A stretch of DNA of 49,681 nucleotides from an uncultured Alistipes sp. (GTDB lineage: Bacteria; Bacteroidota; Bacteroidia; Bacteroidales; UBA932). The DNA is taken from the NCBI GenBank assembly GCA_900544175.1, contig UQUN01000019.1:1-49681 (forward strand), in the 5' to 3' direction. Position 1 is the first letter of the stretch; each line of letters starts with the position of its first letter. This document shows positions 17,785 through 25,953 of the stretch, one piece after another. A model generated the notes under the pieces. It was given only the letters and a program-made list of their open reading frames with translations, was not told where the DNA came from and ran no database searches. A program made the translations under genes and the position numbers.

Positions 17785-19182
17785 ATGAAAAAAACACTGA
17801 CTGCATTTTCACTGACGGCAATCTTGTCGTTCTTACTGGTTTCCTGCGAACAAGCCGAACATGTTACGGCCGCGTACCTGGAGGTCGAATCAGAAAAAGA
17901 ATTGCTTTGCAGCTTTGATGAAAGCGAGTATGCAATAAATATAAAGTCGAATTCTTCGTGGAAAATATCAATCTCTGACAATGTGGATTGGCTCAGCCTT
18001 AATGAGTTTGCCGGAATGAATGATGCCACAGTCATTTTAACCGTAGCCGAAAACATTTCCGTATCCGAGAGGACTGCCGTAATCAACATTTCGCTCATGG
18101 ATAAAAGCGCCTCGACAGACATCACTGTCACCCAACAGCATAACGGAGATATAGATGTATTCGAACGTATTGAAGACAGTAATTTCAGAGAATACTGCAA
18201 ACAGTTCGACCTTGACGGGGATGAGAAATTGTCTCTGGAAGAGGCATCCCAAATCCTATACATAGACTTAACGCCTGGAGCCTACGATGCTCCGCAGCAA
18301 TTGATATCTTCGCTGAAAGGCATAGAATATTTCCCCAATCTCATATCATTGGCATTCGGCAACAATGTGGTTACTGAGATAGACCTGAGCGGAAACGCCA
18401 AGTTGAAAGAGCTTATAGCTGTCAGAAACCGACTCAAGGCCATCGACGTTACCCACTGTCCGGAACTGGAATACCTGTACATCAGCGAGAATCCCGAGAT
18501 TTCTGAAATTGATGTAACATGCAATCCCAGACTGATAGTGCTGTCAACCGAACAAAATTCTTCAATTTCATCTATCGACTTGAGCAACTGCCCTGATCTC
18601 ACAGATTTATCCATGCTTGGCAATTCTATAAGCGAAATAGACTTTTCTGCCAATACTAAATTGAAGAACATAGGTCTGGATTTAAACCGGCTCAGCAGCA
18701 TTGATGTGTCCATGCTGCCTTCCCTTGAAAGGCTGAATCTGGTCAGCAACAACATCTCCGGAGAAATTGACGTAACTAATAACCCCGGACTTTTGGTGTT
18801 GAGTATCAGCAACAACAGCATAACTTCCGTAGACGTAAGCAAATGCCCGGAATTGAACTCTTTCTATTGCAGCAGCAACCAATTGCAGGAAATTGACTTA
18901 AGCAAGAACGGGAAGCTGACTTCCTTTCAATGTTCCGACAATCTTTTCAGAAGCGTGGACATATCGGGATGCCCGGACATGGTTCAGTTCATATGTACCA
19001 ACCAGCCCAATCTTGAAGAGATCGATATCTCAAAATGCAATCCGGACACTTTGGTATCCTTTACAGCATACGAAAACCCTAAATTGAAAACGATTTGGGT
19101 ATGGGACGGTTTCACGGGCATTCCATCCGGCGAATGGACGCAGTGGACCATACAGGATGGAGTAGAGTTCCGTAATCACTGA
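17785..19182 (+). CDS. Surface lipoprotein with BACON-like domain and leucine-rich repeats
   Basis: 465 residues. Signal peptide II with lipobox LLVSCEQ. Residues about 30-120 form a BACON-like Ig domain (INIKSNSSWKISISDNVDWL ... DITVTQQHNG). Then comes an EF-hand-like loop (DLDGDEKLSLEE, about 139-150) and, from about 165 to 445, roughly twelve leucine-rich repeats of about 21 residues with the pattern NxIxxIDVSxCPxL. Such proteins are anchored on the outer membrane and bind glycans or proteins. It has a textbook promoter and directly follows the TPR-AraC regulator. Its stop and that of the convergent feoAB gene both fall in a small palindrome TGATGT-ATC-ACATCA (19180-19194). Confidence 0.85.
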   Translation: MKKTLTAFSLTAILSFLLVSCEQAEHVTAAYLEVESEKELLCSFDESEYAINIKSNSSWKISISDNVDWLSLNEFAGMNDATVILTVAENISVSERTAVINISLMDKSASTDITVTQQHNGDIDVFERIEDSNFREYCKQFDLDGDEKLSLEEASQILYIDLTPGAYDAPQQLISSLKGIEYFPNLISLAFGNNVVTEIDLSGNAKLKELIAVRNRLKAIDVTHCPELEYLYISENPEISEIDVTCNPRLIVLSTEQNSSISSIDLSNCPDLTDLSMLGNSISEIDFSANTKLKNIGLDLNRLSSIDVSMLPSLERLNLVSNNISGEIDVTNNPGLLVLSISNNSITSVDVSKCPELNSFYCSSNQLQEIDLSKNGKLTSFQCSDNLFRSVDISGCPDMVQFICTNQPNLEEIDISKCNPDTLVSFTAYENPKLKTIWVWDGFTGIPSGEWTQWTIQDGVEFRNH

Positions 19183-19186
19183 TGTA

Positions 19187-21625
19187 TCACATCAGCAGCA
19201 GAGCTATGCGGTAGACGATGAAGGCGACGACCCAGGCCAGTGCGATAGTGTAGACTGCGGATATGATGGCCCATTTCCAGCCGCCGCTCTCATTTTTGAT
19301 GGCCACGAAGGTGGCGATGCACGGGAAGTAGAGCAGGACGAATACCATGAATGCCAGGGCCGCTGCCGGAGTGGTGGTCCTGGCCAGTGCGTTCTGGAGC
19401 ATGGTGTCCCCTCCGGCATCCTCATAGCTGTCATACTCGCCGCTGTAGAGCACGCCCATAGTGCTGACGACAAGTTCCTTTGCTGCGACTCCCGAGATGA
19501 TCCCGACGCCCATTTTCCAGTCAAAGCCTAAAGGATCCAGGACCGGCTCAATTGCCTTGCCTATCATGCCTATGTATGAGTTTTCCTGCTGTTCGGCAGG
19601 ATTTGAATAGCGGTCGTGGTGAGGGAAATAGCCTAAGAACCAGATGATGATGGATGCCACGAGGATGATGCCGGCCATCTTGTGCAGGTACTGCTTTCCT
19701 TTTTCCCATGTGTGGCGGAATACCGACTTGGAGGTCGGGACGCGGTAGGGCGGCAGTTCCATGACGAAAGGCAGGTTGTCATCCTTGATGAAGCGGCTCA
19801 TGATCTTGGCCGAGATGATGGCCATGATGATGCCGAGGGCATAGAGACCGAGCAGCACGAGAGAACCGTTGCGGGGAAAGAAGGCCCCGGCCACCAGTAT
19901 GTACACGGGCAGACGGCCAGCACAGGACATCATGGGGATGATGAGCATGGTTATCAGACGGCTCTTGCGGTTCTCTATAGTACGGGTGGCCATGATGGCA
20001 GGGACATTGCAGCCGAAGCCCATGATCATCGGGATGAAGGACTTGCCGTGCAGGCCGATCCTGTGCATCAGCTTGTCCATGATGAAGGCCGCCCGGGCCA
20101 TATAGCCGGAATCCTCCAGCAGGGAAATGAACAGATACAGGATCAGGATGTTGGGCAGGAATACAAGTACGCTGCCCACTCCGCCTATGATGCCGTCTAC
20201 AATCAGGTCCTTGACCATGCCTTCGGGCATGGTCGTGGCGATGAAGGCTCCGAACTTCTCGACCAGCCACTCGATCCACTGCATCGGATAGTCCCCGAGA
20301 CGGAAAGTGGCCTCGAAGACAACGTACAGCAGCAGGATGAATATCGGAAAGGCAAGCCACCTGTTGGTGACCACCGCATCTATCTTGTCGGTAACGGTAT
20401 GTCTTTTCCTGACTTCGGCAGGAGTATAGGTCTCTTTCAGGGCCCCTTGGACAAATGCGTATTTCGCATCCACGATGGCAGCCTCGGCATTGGTGTCCCC
20501 CAGCAGGTCCTCGATGCGCTTGTTCTCCTCGAAACGGGCCGCGATGATCTCGTCGTGGTTGGGCAGAGCCTCCACTGTCTTCTCCACATCAGAGTCATTT
20601 TCCAGATACTTGATGGCCAGCCAGCGGGTGGAATACCGGGCCCGGATGTCCTCGTTTTTCCAGATAAGATGCTGGAGACGGTCTATGCTGGCCTCCAGTT
20701 CCTGTCCGTGGTTGATGTGGATGTGGCGGGCCACGGCCGGGTCGTTGTTCTCGTAAACGTGTATGACCGTGTCGAACAGCCGGTCAATGCCCTTACCGCT
20801 GCGGCTTACGGTGGGGATCACAGGCATGCCGAGCAGATGCCCGAGGGTGACGGTATCGAGCTTGTCCCCCTTGGCCTCCAGTTCGTCGTACATGTTAAGG
20901 GCCATCACCACACGCAGGTTCATGTCGATGATCTGGGCGGTCAGGTAGAGATTCCTCTCCAGATTGGATGCGTCCACCACATTGATGACCACGTCGGGGA
21001 TATTCTCTATCAGATTTTTGCGCACGTACAGCTCTTCCGGACTGTAGGCCGACAGTGAATATGTGCCCGGCAGGTCCACCAGGACGAACTGATAGCCTTT
21101 GTACTCGAAATGGCCTTCTTTCGCATCGACTGTGACTCCACTGTAATTGCCCACATGCTCATGGGCTCCGGAGGCGACATTGAACAGGGATGTCTTGCCG
21201 CAGTTCGGATTGCCCACCAGTGCGACACGTACGATGTGTCGGCGTTCTTCGGCCAGTTCCCGCATCTTTTTGTCCAGAGCTTCTGCATCGCCGCATCCAG
21301 TCTCATTCCGGCTCAGATTGCCGGATCCGGTATCGGCCGTGCCTGTATTTCCGGAAACCGCTGCCTTTGCTGTCTCAGCAGCCTCCCGTGCCATGACCTC
21401 ACTCTCGCTGATGACCTCTATCTCCGCGGCCTCCTCCCGGCGGAGCGATATTTTGTATCCGATAATCTCATATTCTATGGGGTCCTTCAGAGGTGCATTG
21501 AGTATAACCCTCACCTCCTTGCCCTTAATGAACCCCATCTCGGTAATCCTCTTGCGGAAAGAGCCGTGTCCGCTCACCTTTACTATGATTCCCCTTTCGC
21601 CGGTCTTTAGGTCCGATAATCTCAT
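19187..21625 (-). CDS. feoB: Fused FeoA-FeoB ferrous iron transporter
   Basis: About 812 residues. Residues 1-75 are a FeoA SH3-like domain (RLSDLKTGERGIIVKVSG ... IGYKISLRREEA). A variable linker of about 45 residues follows, then the FeoB G-domain with G1 GNPNCGKTS (about 138), G3 DLPGTYSL and an NMYDE G4 motif, then the transporter core with Gate motifs (FIPMIMGFGCNVPAIMATRT; SCAGRLPVYILV) and a C-terminal membrane helix. It imports Fe(II) across the inner membrane. FeoA-FeoB fusions are usual in Bacteroidota. The start is the ATG at 21625, where FeoA homology begins. A TAATTTTG -7 match with a near -33 box is at 21655-21686 (minus). Confidence 0.95.
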   Translation of the reverse strand: MRLSDLKTGERGIIVKVSGHGSFRKRITEMGFIKGKEVRVILNAPLKDPIEYEIIGYKISLRREEAAEIEVISESEVMAREAAETAKAAVSGNTGTADTGSGNLSRNETGCGDAEALDKKMRELAEERRHIVRVALVGNPNCGKTSLFNVASGAHEHVGNYSGVTVDAKEGHFEYKGYQFVLVDLPGTYSLSAYSPEELYVRKNLIENIPDVVINVVDASNLERNLYLTAQIIDMNLRVVMALNMYDELEAKGDKLDTVTLGHLLGMPVIPTVSRSGKGIDRLFDTVIHVYENNDPAVARHIHINHGQELEASIDRLQHLIWKNEDIRARYSTRWLAIKYLENDSDVEKTVEALPNHDEIIAARFEENKRIEDLLGDTNAEAAIVDAKYAFVQGALKETYTPAEVRKRHTVTDKIDAVVTNRWLAFPIFILLLYVVFEATFRLGDYPMQWIEWLVEKFGAFIATTMPEGMVKDLIVDGIIGGVGSVLVFLPNILILYLFISLLEDSGYMARAAFIMDKLMHRIGLHGKSFIPMIMGFGCNVPAIMATRTIENRKSRLITMLIIPMMSCAGRLPVYILVAGAFFPRNGSLVLLGLYALGIIMAIISAKIMSRFIKDDNLPFVMELPPYRVPTSKSVFRHTWEKGKQYLHKMAGIILVASIIIWFLGYFPHHDRYSNPAEQQENSYIGMIGKAIEPVLDPLGFDWKMGVGIISGVAAKELVVSTMGVLYSGEYDSYEDAGGDTMLQNALARTTTPAAALAFMVFVLLYFPCIATFVAIKNESGGWKWAIISAVYTIALAWVVAFIVYRIALLLM

Positions 21626-21654
21626 ATCTGGTCTGCGCTCAAAATTCAATCAGG

Positions 21655-21686
21655 CAAAATTACCACACTTTTCCGACCGGTGCAAT
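21655..21686 (-). promoter_or_regulatory. Candidate promoter of feoAB
   Basis: On the minus strand TAATTTTG (21655-21662) lies 20 bases after ATTG (21683-21686), one mismatch from TTTG. No Fur-box-like dyad was recognised. Confidence 0.5.
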
Positions 21687-21727
21687 ACCAATTGATAGGG
21701 ATGGGATGTCCCGGGAACGCGGACAAC

Positions 21728-21762
21728 AAAAAAGGAGGCCGGCGAATCGCTTCGCAGCCTCC
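21728..21762 (-). terminator. Rho-independent terminator after the receptor-lipoprotein operon
   Basis: Read on the minus strand, a hairpin with arms GGAGGC/GCCTCC (21734-21739 and 21757-21762) and an inner CGAA/TTCG pairing is followed by six T residues (21728-21733). Confidence 0.8.
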
Positions 21763-21801
21763 GTTGAAAAACAGGTATGACAGCTTCGAAAAGCAGTTTT
21801 A

Positions 21802-23004
21802 TTACATTGTCCAGCCCGACATCCAGTTGTCGCCGGAGGATACTGCACCCACATATGCGGCAGAGGAGAAGAAACTGTCGATGGTTGTAGGATCAATGCC
21901 TCCGTCTACAGTGCCGATGAAGTTGCCTGTCAGGCTGAATGCCTGGTCAACTTTATTGGTACCGTCCTCAAGGAACATTTCCTGACTGTAAAGAACAGCA
22001 CCTTCATCATTGTCGCTGCTTACTCCCGTGGAAAGATATACGTAACTGAGCTCGGACGTGCCGTCGACAAGAGACTGCTCGGTAGCCTCGGTCTCTGTGG
22101 TAAGTGCGCGAGGTTTGCCGGTTACGATAAAGTTGTAAAGACTGGCCTGTGTACCGGCGCGGAGACGTATGCCGCGTGAGTTGTCCTCAGAGTTGTTGCC
22201 CACGAGGGTCACGTTGGCAAGTACAGGGTGAGAGACAGGTGTCTTGTAGTTGTCGTTGTCATTGTTGTCGCACTCCATCAGGCAGTCGCACTCGGAAGAC
22301 TCCTGATAAGCCACCATGAACTGGCCTTTTCCGCACCATCCCTCGGTCCAGTCGAATGAGTCGTCAGTATTGTTGGTAGAAACGAGATACTTCACGTTCA
22401 CTGTTCCGCCGAACCACTCGAAACCGTCATCAGAGCCGTTGATTGCCTGAAGATGGTCTACTGTCGTGCCGTTGCCTACACCGTAGAATGTGAAACCGTT
22501 GGCCTCTTTCTCCTCAGAGAACGCATATCCGCCGTACTCTACACGGATATATCTAAGGATACCTGAATTGTCTCCAGCATCCTGTCCGCCGTAGGAAGCG
22601 TCACCTATCTCGGACTTGGCGTCAGTACCTGCGTTGATAGGAGCCTTGCCGCAGATATGAAGACCGCCCCATGAGCCGGGTTCTTTCCTTTCTGCTGTCA
22701 TCACGATAGGATTTTCGGCTGTTCCCTGTGCGTCGATCTTCGCGCCCTGCTCTATAAGGATATAGTCAACCTGATTGTCATCCTTTGCAACAATCGTCAC
22801 ACCAGGTTCGATGGTAAGGGTGGCCCCCTCTTTCACATGAAGACCTCCGGTAAGCAGGTAGGTGCCGGATGTGAGAGTCCTGTCCTCCGTGATGTCGCCT
22901 ATGAGATCGACATCAGGGTCGATGACATTCCCGTTCTCGTCATTGTTGCAAGATACTGCAAGAACTGCTGCACTGAGAGCCAGTAAGATAAATTTTGAGT
23001 TCAT
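21802..23004 (-). CDS. Surface lipoprotein, predicted parallel beta-helix, paired with a TonB receptor
   Basis: 400 residues. Lipobox LAVSCNND after a clear signal. The sequence begins with a right-handed beta-helix cap pattern (TLTSGTYLLTGGLHVKEGATLTIEPGVTIVA) and continues with repeated turns (ENPIVMTAERKEPGSWGGL, ILRYIRVEYGGYAF, DDGFEWFGGTVNVKYLV, DDSFDWTEGW). The end is SGDNWMSGWTM. It lies 36 bases downstream of the TonB receptor and in the same transcript, and ends at a strong terminator, so it is probably the surface partner of that receptor in place of a SusD protein. Substrate unknown; proteins of this type are usually annotated as hypothetical. Confidence 0.75.
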   Translation of the reverse strand: MNSKFILLALSAAVLAVSCNNDENGNVIDPDVDLIGDITEDRTLTSGTYLLTGGLHVKEGATLTIEPGVTIVAKDDNQVDYILIEQGAKIDAQGTAENPIVMTAERKEPGSWGGLHICGKAPINAGTDAKSEIGDASYGGQDAGDNSGILRYIRVEYGGYAFSEEKEANGFTFYGVGNGTTVDHLQAINGSDDGFEWFGGTVNVKYLVSTNNTDDSFDWTEGWCGKGQFMVAYQESSECDCLMECDNNDNDNYKTPVSHPVLANVTLVGNNSEDNSRGIRLRAGTQASLYNFIVTGKPRALTTETEATEQSLVDGTSELSYVYLSTGVSSDNDEGAVLYSQEMFLEDGTNKVDQAFSLTGNFIGTVDGGIDPTTIDSFFSSAAYVGAVSSGDNWMSGWTM

Positions 23005-23040
23005 TTTGATTTGTTTTTAGAAATGAGTTATTGTTTGAAT

Positions 23041-25779
23041 TTAAAAATCGAATTTAACACCGAGTCCTATACCTCTTCCAAGGCGGTAGTTTTCTGTCAG
23101 CATACTCTTTTCGAGGTCAGGCACGTTCTGGGTAAATCTGTACTCGGAGTCGAGAAGGTTGCTGAATGACAGCTCCACACTCCAGAGTCTGTTTATACGG
23201 TAGGTGATGTTGGCATCAAGCGAATGGAACGGATCCTGCATCACATTGCCGAGACCGTAGATACCGACGGCCTGTATTCTCGGACCTTGTACATTGTAAA
23301 GTACCGATATCGAGAGCGAGGATTCTTTTCCGAATCTCGGGGCATACGTTATGAAAGCATTGCCCAAGTAAGGGGAGGCTCCCTGAAGGGCTCTGCGGCT
23401 GTCCGTGTAGATCCCTCCGTTGGCAAGCAGAGTCACATCGGTATACATTAGAGAGATGTTGCCTCCGACAGTGAAATACTTGAAGGGTTCGGTCCTGAAC
23501 TCGGCCTCGATTCCGGCGGCCATTCCCCGCTCGGCATTCCTGAAAGTATGCACTATCGCTCCTCCTGATGTCTCCTGAACTCTCTCGATAGGGTTCTCCA
23601 GAATCTTGTAGTACAATCCAACTGAAAACATGTGCTTGTTGTTGGTGGAGAAAAACTCGTACTTGAGGTCGAAGTTGTAGTTGTATCCATTCCGCAGCTG
23701 GTCGTTGCCTCGGATCTCCGCACTTCCGTAGGACTCCTTGTAAAGGAACGGGGCCATCTCGATGAACGAAGGTCTGGTAACTGTTATGGACGATGCGAAA
23801 CGGAACGCATGCTTGTCATTCAGATTGTACTTTATATTCAAGGCCGGGAAGAAATCGCCTTTATTGAGTCTCGACACACTCTCCCGAGAGGCATCGTTCC
23901 AGTACCGCACCCACTGCTGCGAGTACTCGTAGCGCACTCCGAGACTGAGCAGGAGCTGCTGTATGGGATAATACTCTACCTCAGCGAAACCTGCCATTAT
24001 CCTGTGCCCGGCATAGTAGTTGTTCTTGGGCTGGGCATCCCTTTCAATGGATATCAGACCGTCAGCGATGCTCTGCTGGTTCAGGAACTCGCTCGGCGTA
24101 TAGATGTCGTTGTAATCCAGTGATGGATTGATATTGTTGAGATTGTAGTAGAATCTTGTGGAATTGTAGTCACGGGTCTTGTCCTTGTAGGCCACACCGA
24201 AGATTACACGGCTCTGGTCACCGAAGTGGAATGTGGGCTTGATCTCCGCCACAACCTCCTGTTCTCCAAGCTCGCCGAAATACCGCATGGTCTCCTGCCG
24301 GTTGAGCTTGAACAGGGAAAGCGAGCCGTCATTCCCCTTGCGGTACATGACCTGACGGCGGTCAGGTTCGTTGCTGGCCGTCATGCCGTAAGAGACCTTC
24401 CAGTCGAGATCCCAGCTGTGGGAAAGGATATGGCTGCCTCCGAGCTGATTGTTCCACAAAGAATAGGAGTGGGCTATGGAGTTGCTTCCAAGCAGCTGGT
24501 TGTCCTCCGCGTCATACCCGTCCCTGAGCTTGTATTCCTCCGTGGCCGACTTTGCGTAAAGCATCGTGAATCCTATCTTGCCCCCGTTCTTGAAAAGGTA
24601 GTTGAGACTGAGCAGGCCGGTCAGGTCCAGACTGTGCTCATAACTGTTGTACGAGAACTCGTCCATATGCTGGCCCTGCGTGTTGATATTGGTGATGTAA
24701 CCGTCATAGATATTCTGACTGCCCTGCTTCAGCGAGACGGAAGCGAGAAGACTGAACTTATCCCCGTTCCTGAGGTCAAACGTACTTCCTCCCGACACCG
24801 AACCGGAGATATTCGGTATGGCCATGGATTTCTTTATATCGAACGACGTTCCGAACGGGTCATTGGACAGTATCCAGGTCCTGAAATCCGGCAGACTCAT
24901 GTCCCACACGTTGCGGGGAAGATTGTTGTCCTTGAGCAGCCATCCTTTACGGTCGGGCCTGTACGTGTCCTTGAATGTGGTGCCTATCACCCCGTCAGCT
25001 CCGACCGACACCGAAACGAAAGTCCTGCCGACATTCTCCTTTGTAGCGATATCGATATGGGCTCCGGAATAGTCCGCAAAACTGGTGGCCGTATAGACCT
25101 TTGTCACCGTTATGTTCTGAAGCACTGTACTGGAGAAAATATCCAAAGGTATCAGTTTGTTGTCCGGGTTGGGGGACGCGACAGGAAGTCCGTTCAGAGT
25201 GGTAAGGCTGTAGCGGTCTCCAAGTCCTCTCACGAACAGCTGGCCGGAGTTGTTGAAGGAAATACCGCTCATGGTCTCCATGGCCTCAGCCACATTGGAC
25301 AGTCCCTTGACCTGTATCTCCGCCGCACCCATGTTCTCAACAGCCTGGGCCGACACCTTCCTGTCATTGATCAGGGCCCCTACGGATTCCGGGTCCCTGC
25401 GCGCCACGATTACTGTCGTCTCAAGTGTCTCCGACTGAAAGCTCATGACCATGTCGACCGTCATCTCCTCTCCAGCTCCCAGCCTTATGATTTCCGACTT
25501 CGCATCGTCGTATCCTATAAGGTAAAACCCGAGCACTCCTTCGGTGTCCTCAGGAATATCCACCGTATAGCTTCCGTCGATGTCCGTCTGTGCCCCTATC
25601 ACTTCCGCATCTGGATCAGCTGCCGATCTCTCAAAGACCACAACTACTCCAGGAAGCGGTTCTGATGTTACAGCGTCCCTTACTGTTCCTCTGATTGTCT
25701 GTGCGCTTATGCCGACTGTACCCGAGAATAAAAAAAGAAAAACAAAGAATAATACTGCTCTTGAAAATCTTGTCTTCAT
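23041..25779 (-). CDS. TonB-dependent outer-membrane receptor with carboxypeptidase-like N-terminal domain
   Basis: About 912 residues. Signal peptide ending GISAQ. Residues about 30-110 are a carboxypeptidase-regulatory-like beta-sandwich (IRGTVRDAVTSEPLPGVVV). A plug domain follows (VKGLSNVAEAMETMSGISF, FVRGLGDRYSLTTLNGLPV), then a 22-strand barrel with TonB-receptor features and an aromatic C-terminus (GLGVKFDF). The start is the ATG at 25779; a -7 element TACTTTTG lies at 25801-25808. No SusD gene is adjacent; the partner is the beta-helix lipoprotein downstream. This is therefore not a classical SusCD pair and the substrate cannot be told. Confidence 0.9.
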   Translation of the reverse strand: MKTRFSRAVLFFVFLFLFSGTVGISAQTIRGTVRDAVTSEPLPGVVVVFERSAADPDAEVIGAQTDIDGSYTVDIPEDTEGVLGFYLIGYDDAKSEIIRLGAGEEMTVDMVMSFQSETLETTVIVARRDPESVGALINDRKVSAQAVENMGAAEIQVKGLSNVAEAMETMSGISFNNSGQLFVRGLGDRYSLTTLNGLPVASPNPDNKLIPLDIFSSTVLQNITVTKVYTATSFADYSGAHIDIATKENVGRTFVSVSVGADGVIGTTFKDTYRPDRKGWLLKDNNLPRNVWDMSLPDFRTWILSNDPFGTSFDIKKSMAIPNISGSVSGGSTFDLRNGDKFSLLASVSLKQGSQNIYDGYITNINTQGQHMDEFSYNSYEHSLDLTGLLSLNYLFKNGGKIGFTMLYAKSATEEYKLRDGYDAEDNQLLGSNSIAHSYSLWNNQLGGSHILSHSWDLDWKVSYGMTASNEPDRRQVMYRKGNDGSLSLFKLNRQETMRYFGELGEQEVVAEIKPTFHFGDQSRVIFGVAYKDKTRDYNSTRFYYNLNNINPSLDYNDIYTPSEFLNQQSIADGLISIERDAQPKNNYYAGHRIMAGFAEVEYYPIQQLLLSLGVRYEYSQQWVRYWNDASRESVSRLNKGDFFPALNIKYNLNDKHAFRFASSITVTRPSFIEMAPFLYKESYGSAEIRGNDQLRNGYNYNFDLKYEFFSTNNKHMFSVGLYYKILENPIERVQETSGGAIVHTFRNAERGMAAGIEAEFRTEPFKYFTVGGNISLMYTDVTLLANGGIYTDSRRALQGASPYLGNAFITYAPRFGKESSLSISVLYNVQGPRIQAVGIYGLGNVMQDPFHSLDANITYRINRLWSVELSFSNLLDSEYRFTQNVPDLEKSMLTENYRLGRGIGLGVKFDF

Positions 25780-25800
25780 TTTGTCCTGTATTTTCGGCCG

Positions 25801-25808
25801 CAAAAGTA
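25801..25808 (-). promoter_or_regulatory. -7 element of the TonB receptor operon
   Basis: TACTTTTG on the minus strand, 21 bases before the start codon. No TTTG box at 19 bases. Confidence 0.45.
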
Positions 25809-25953
25809 TCTGCAGGTTATTTCATACCCGATACAGGAAAATTAAAATGGCGTTACGCAGATTACGCAATTGTTGCACAAGTTTCAATAATATTACATCT
25901 ACTTCGACAATATATCTTATCTTAGAGGACTGAATTTGTAGAACTATTCCCCG

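Noticed and set aside
19682..21058. Long plus-strand open frame (458 codons) opposite feoB
   Set aside because: Antisense shadow of FeoB; residue content (Asp, His, Val, Gly, Gln rich) is typical of reverse-strand artefacts.
24226..25665. Long plus-strand open frame (479 codons) opposite the TonB receptor
   Set aside because: It is fully antisense to a clear receptor gene, has no domain or signal, and is explained by codon bias of the real gene.
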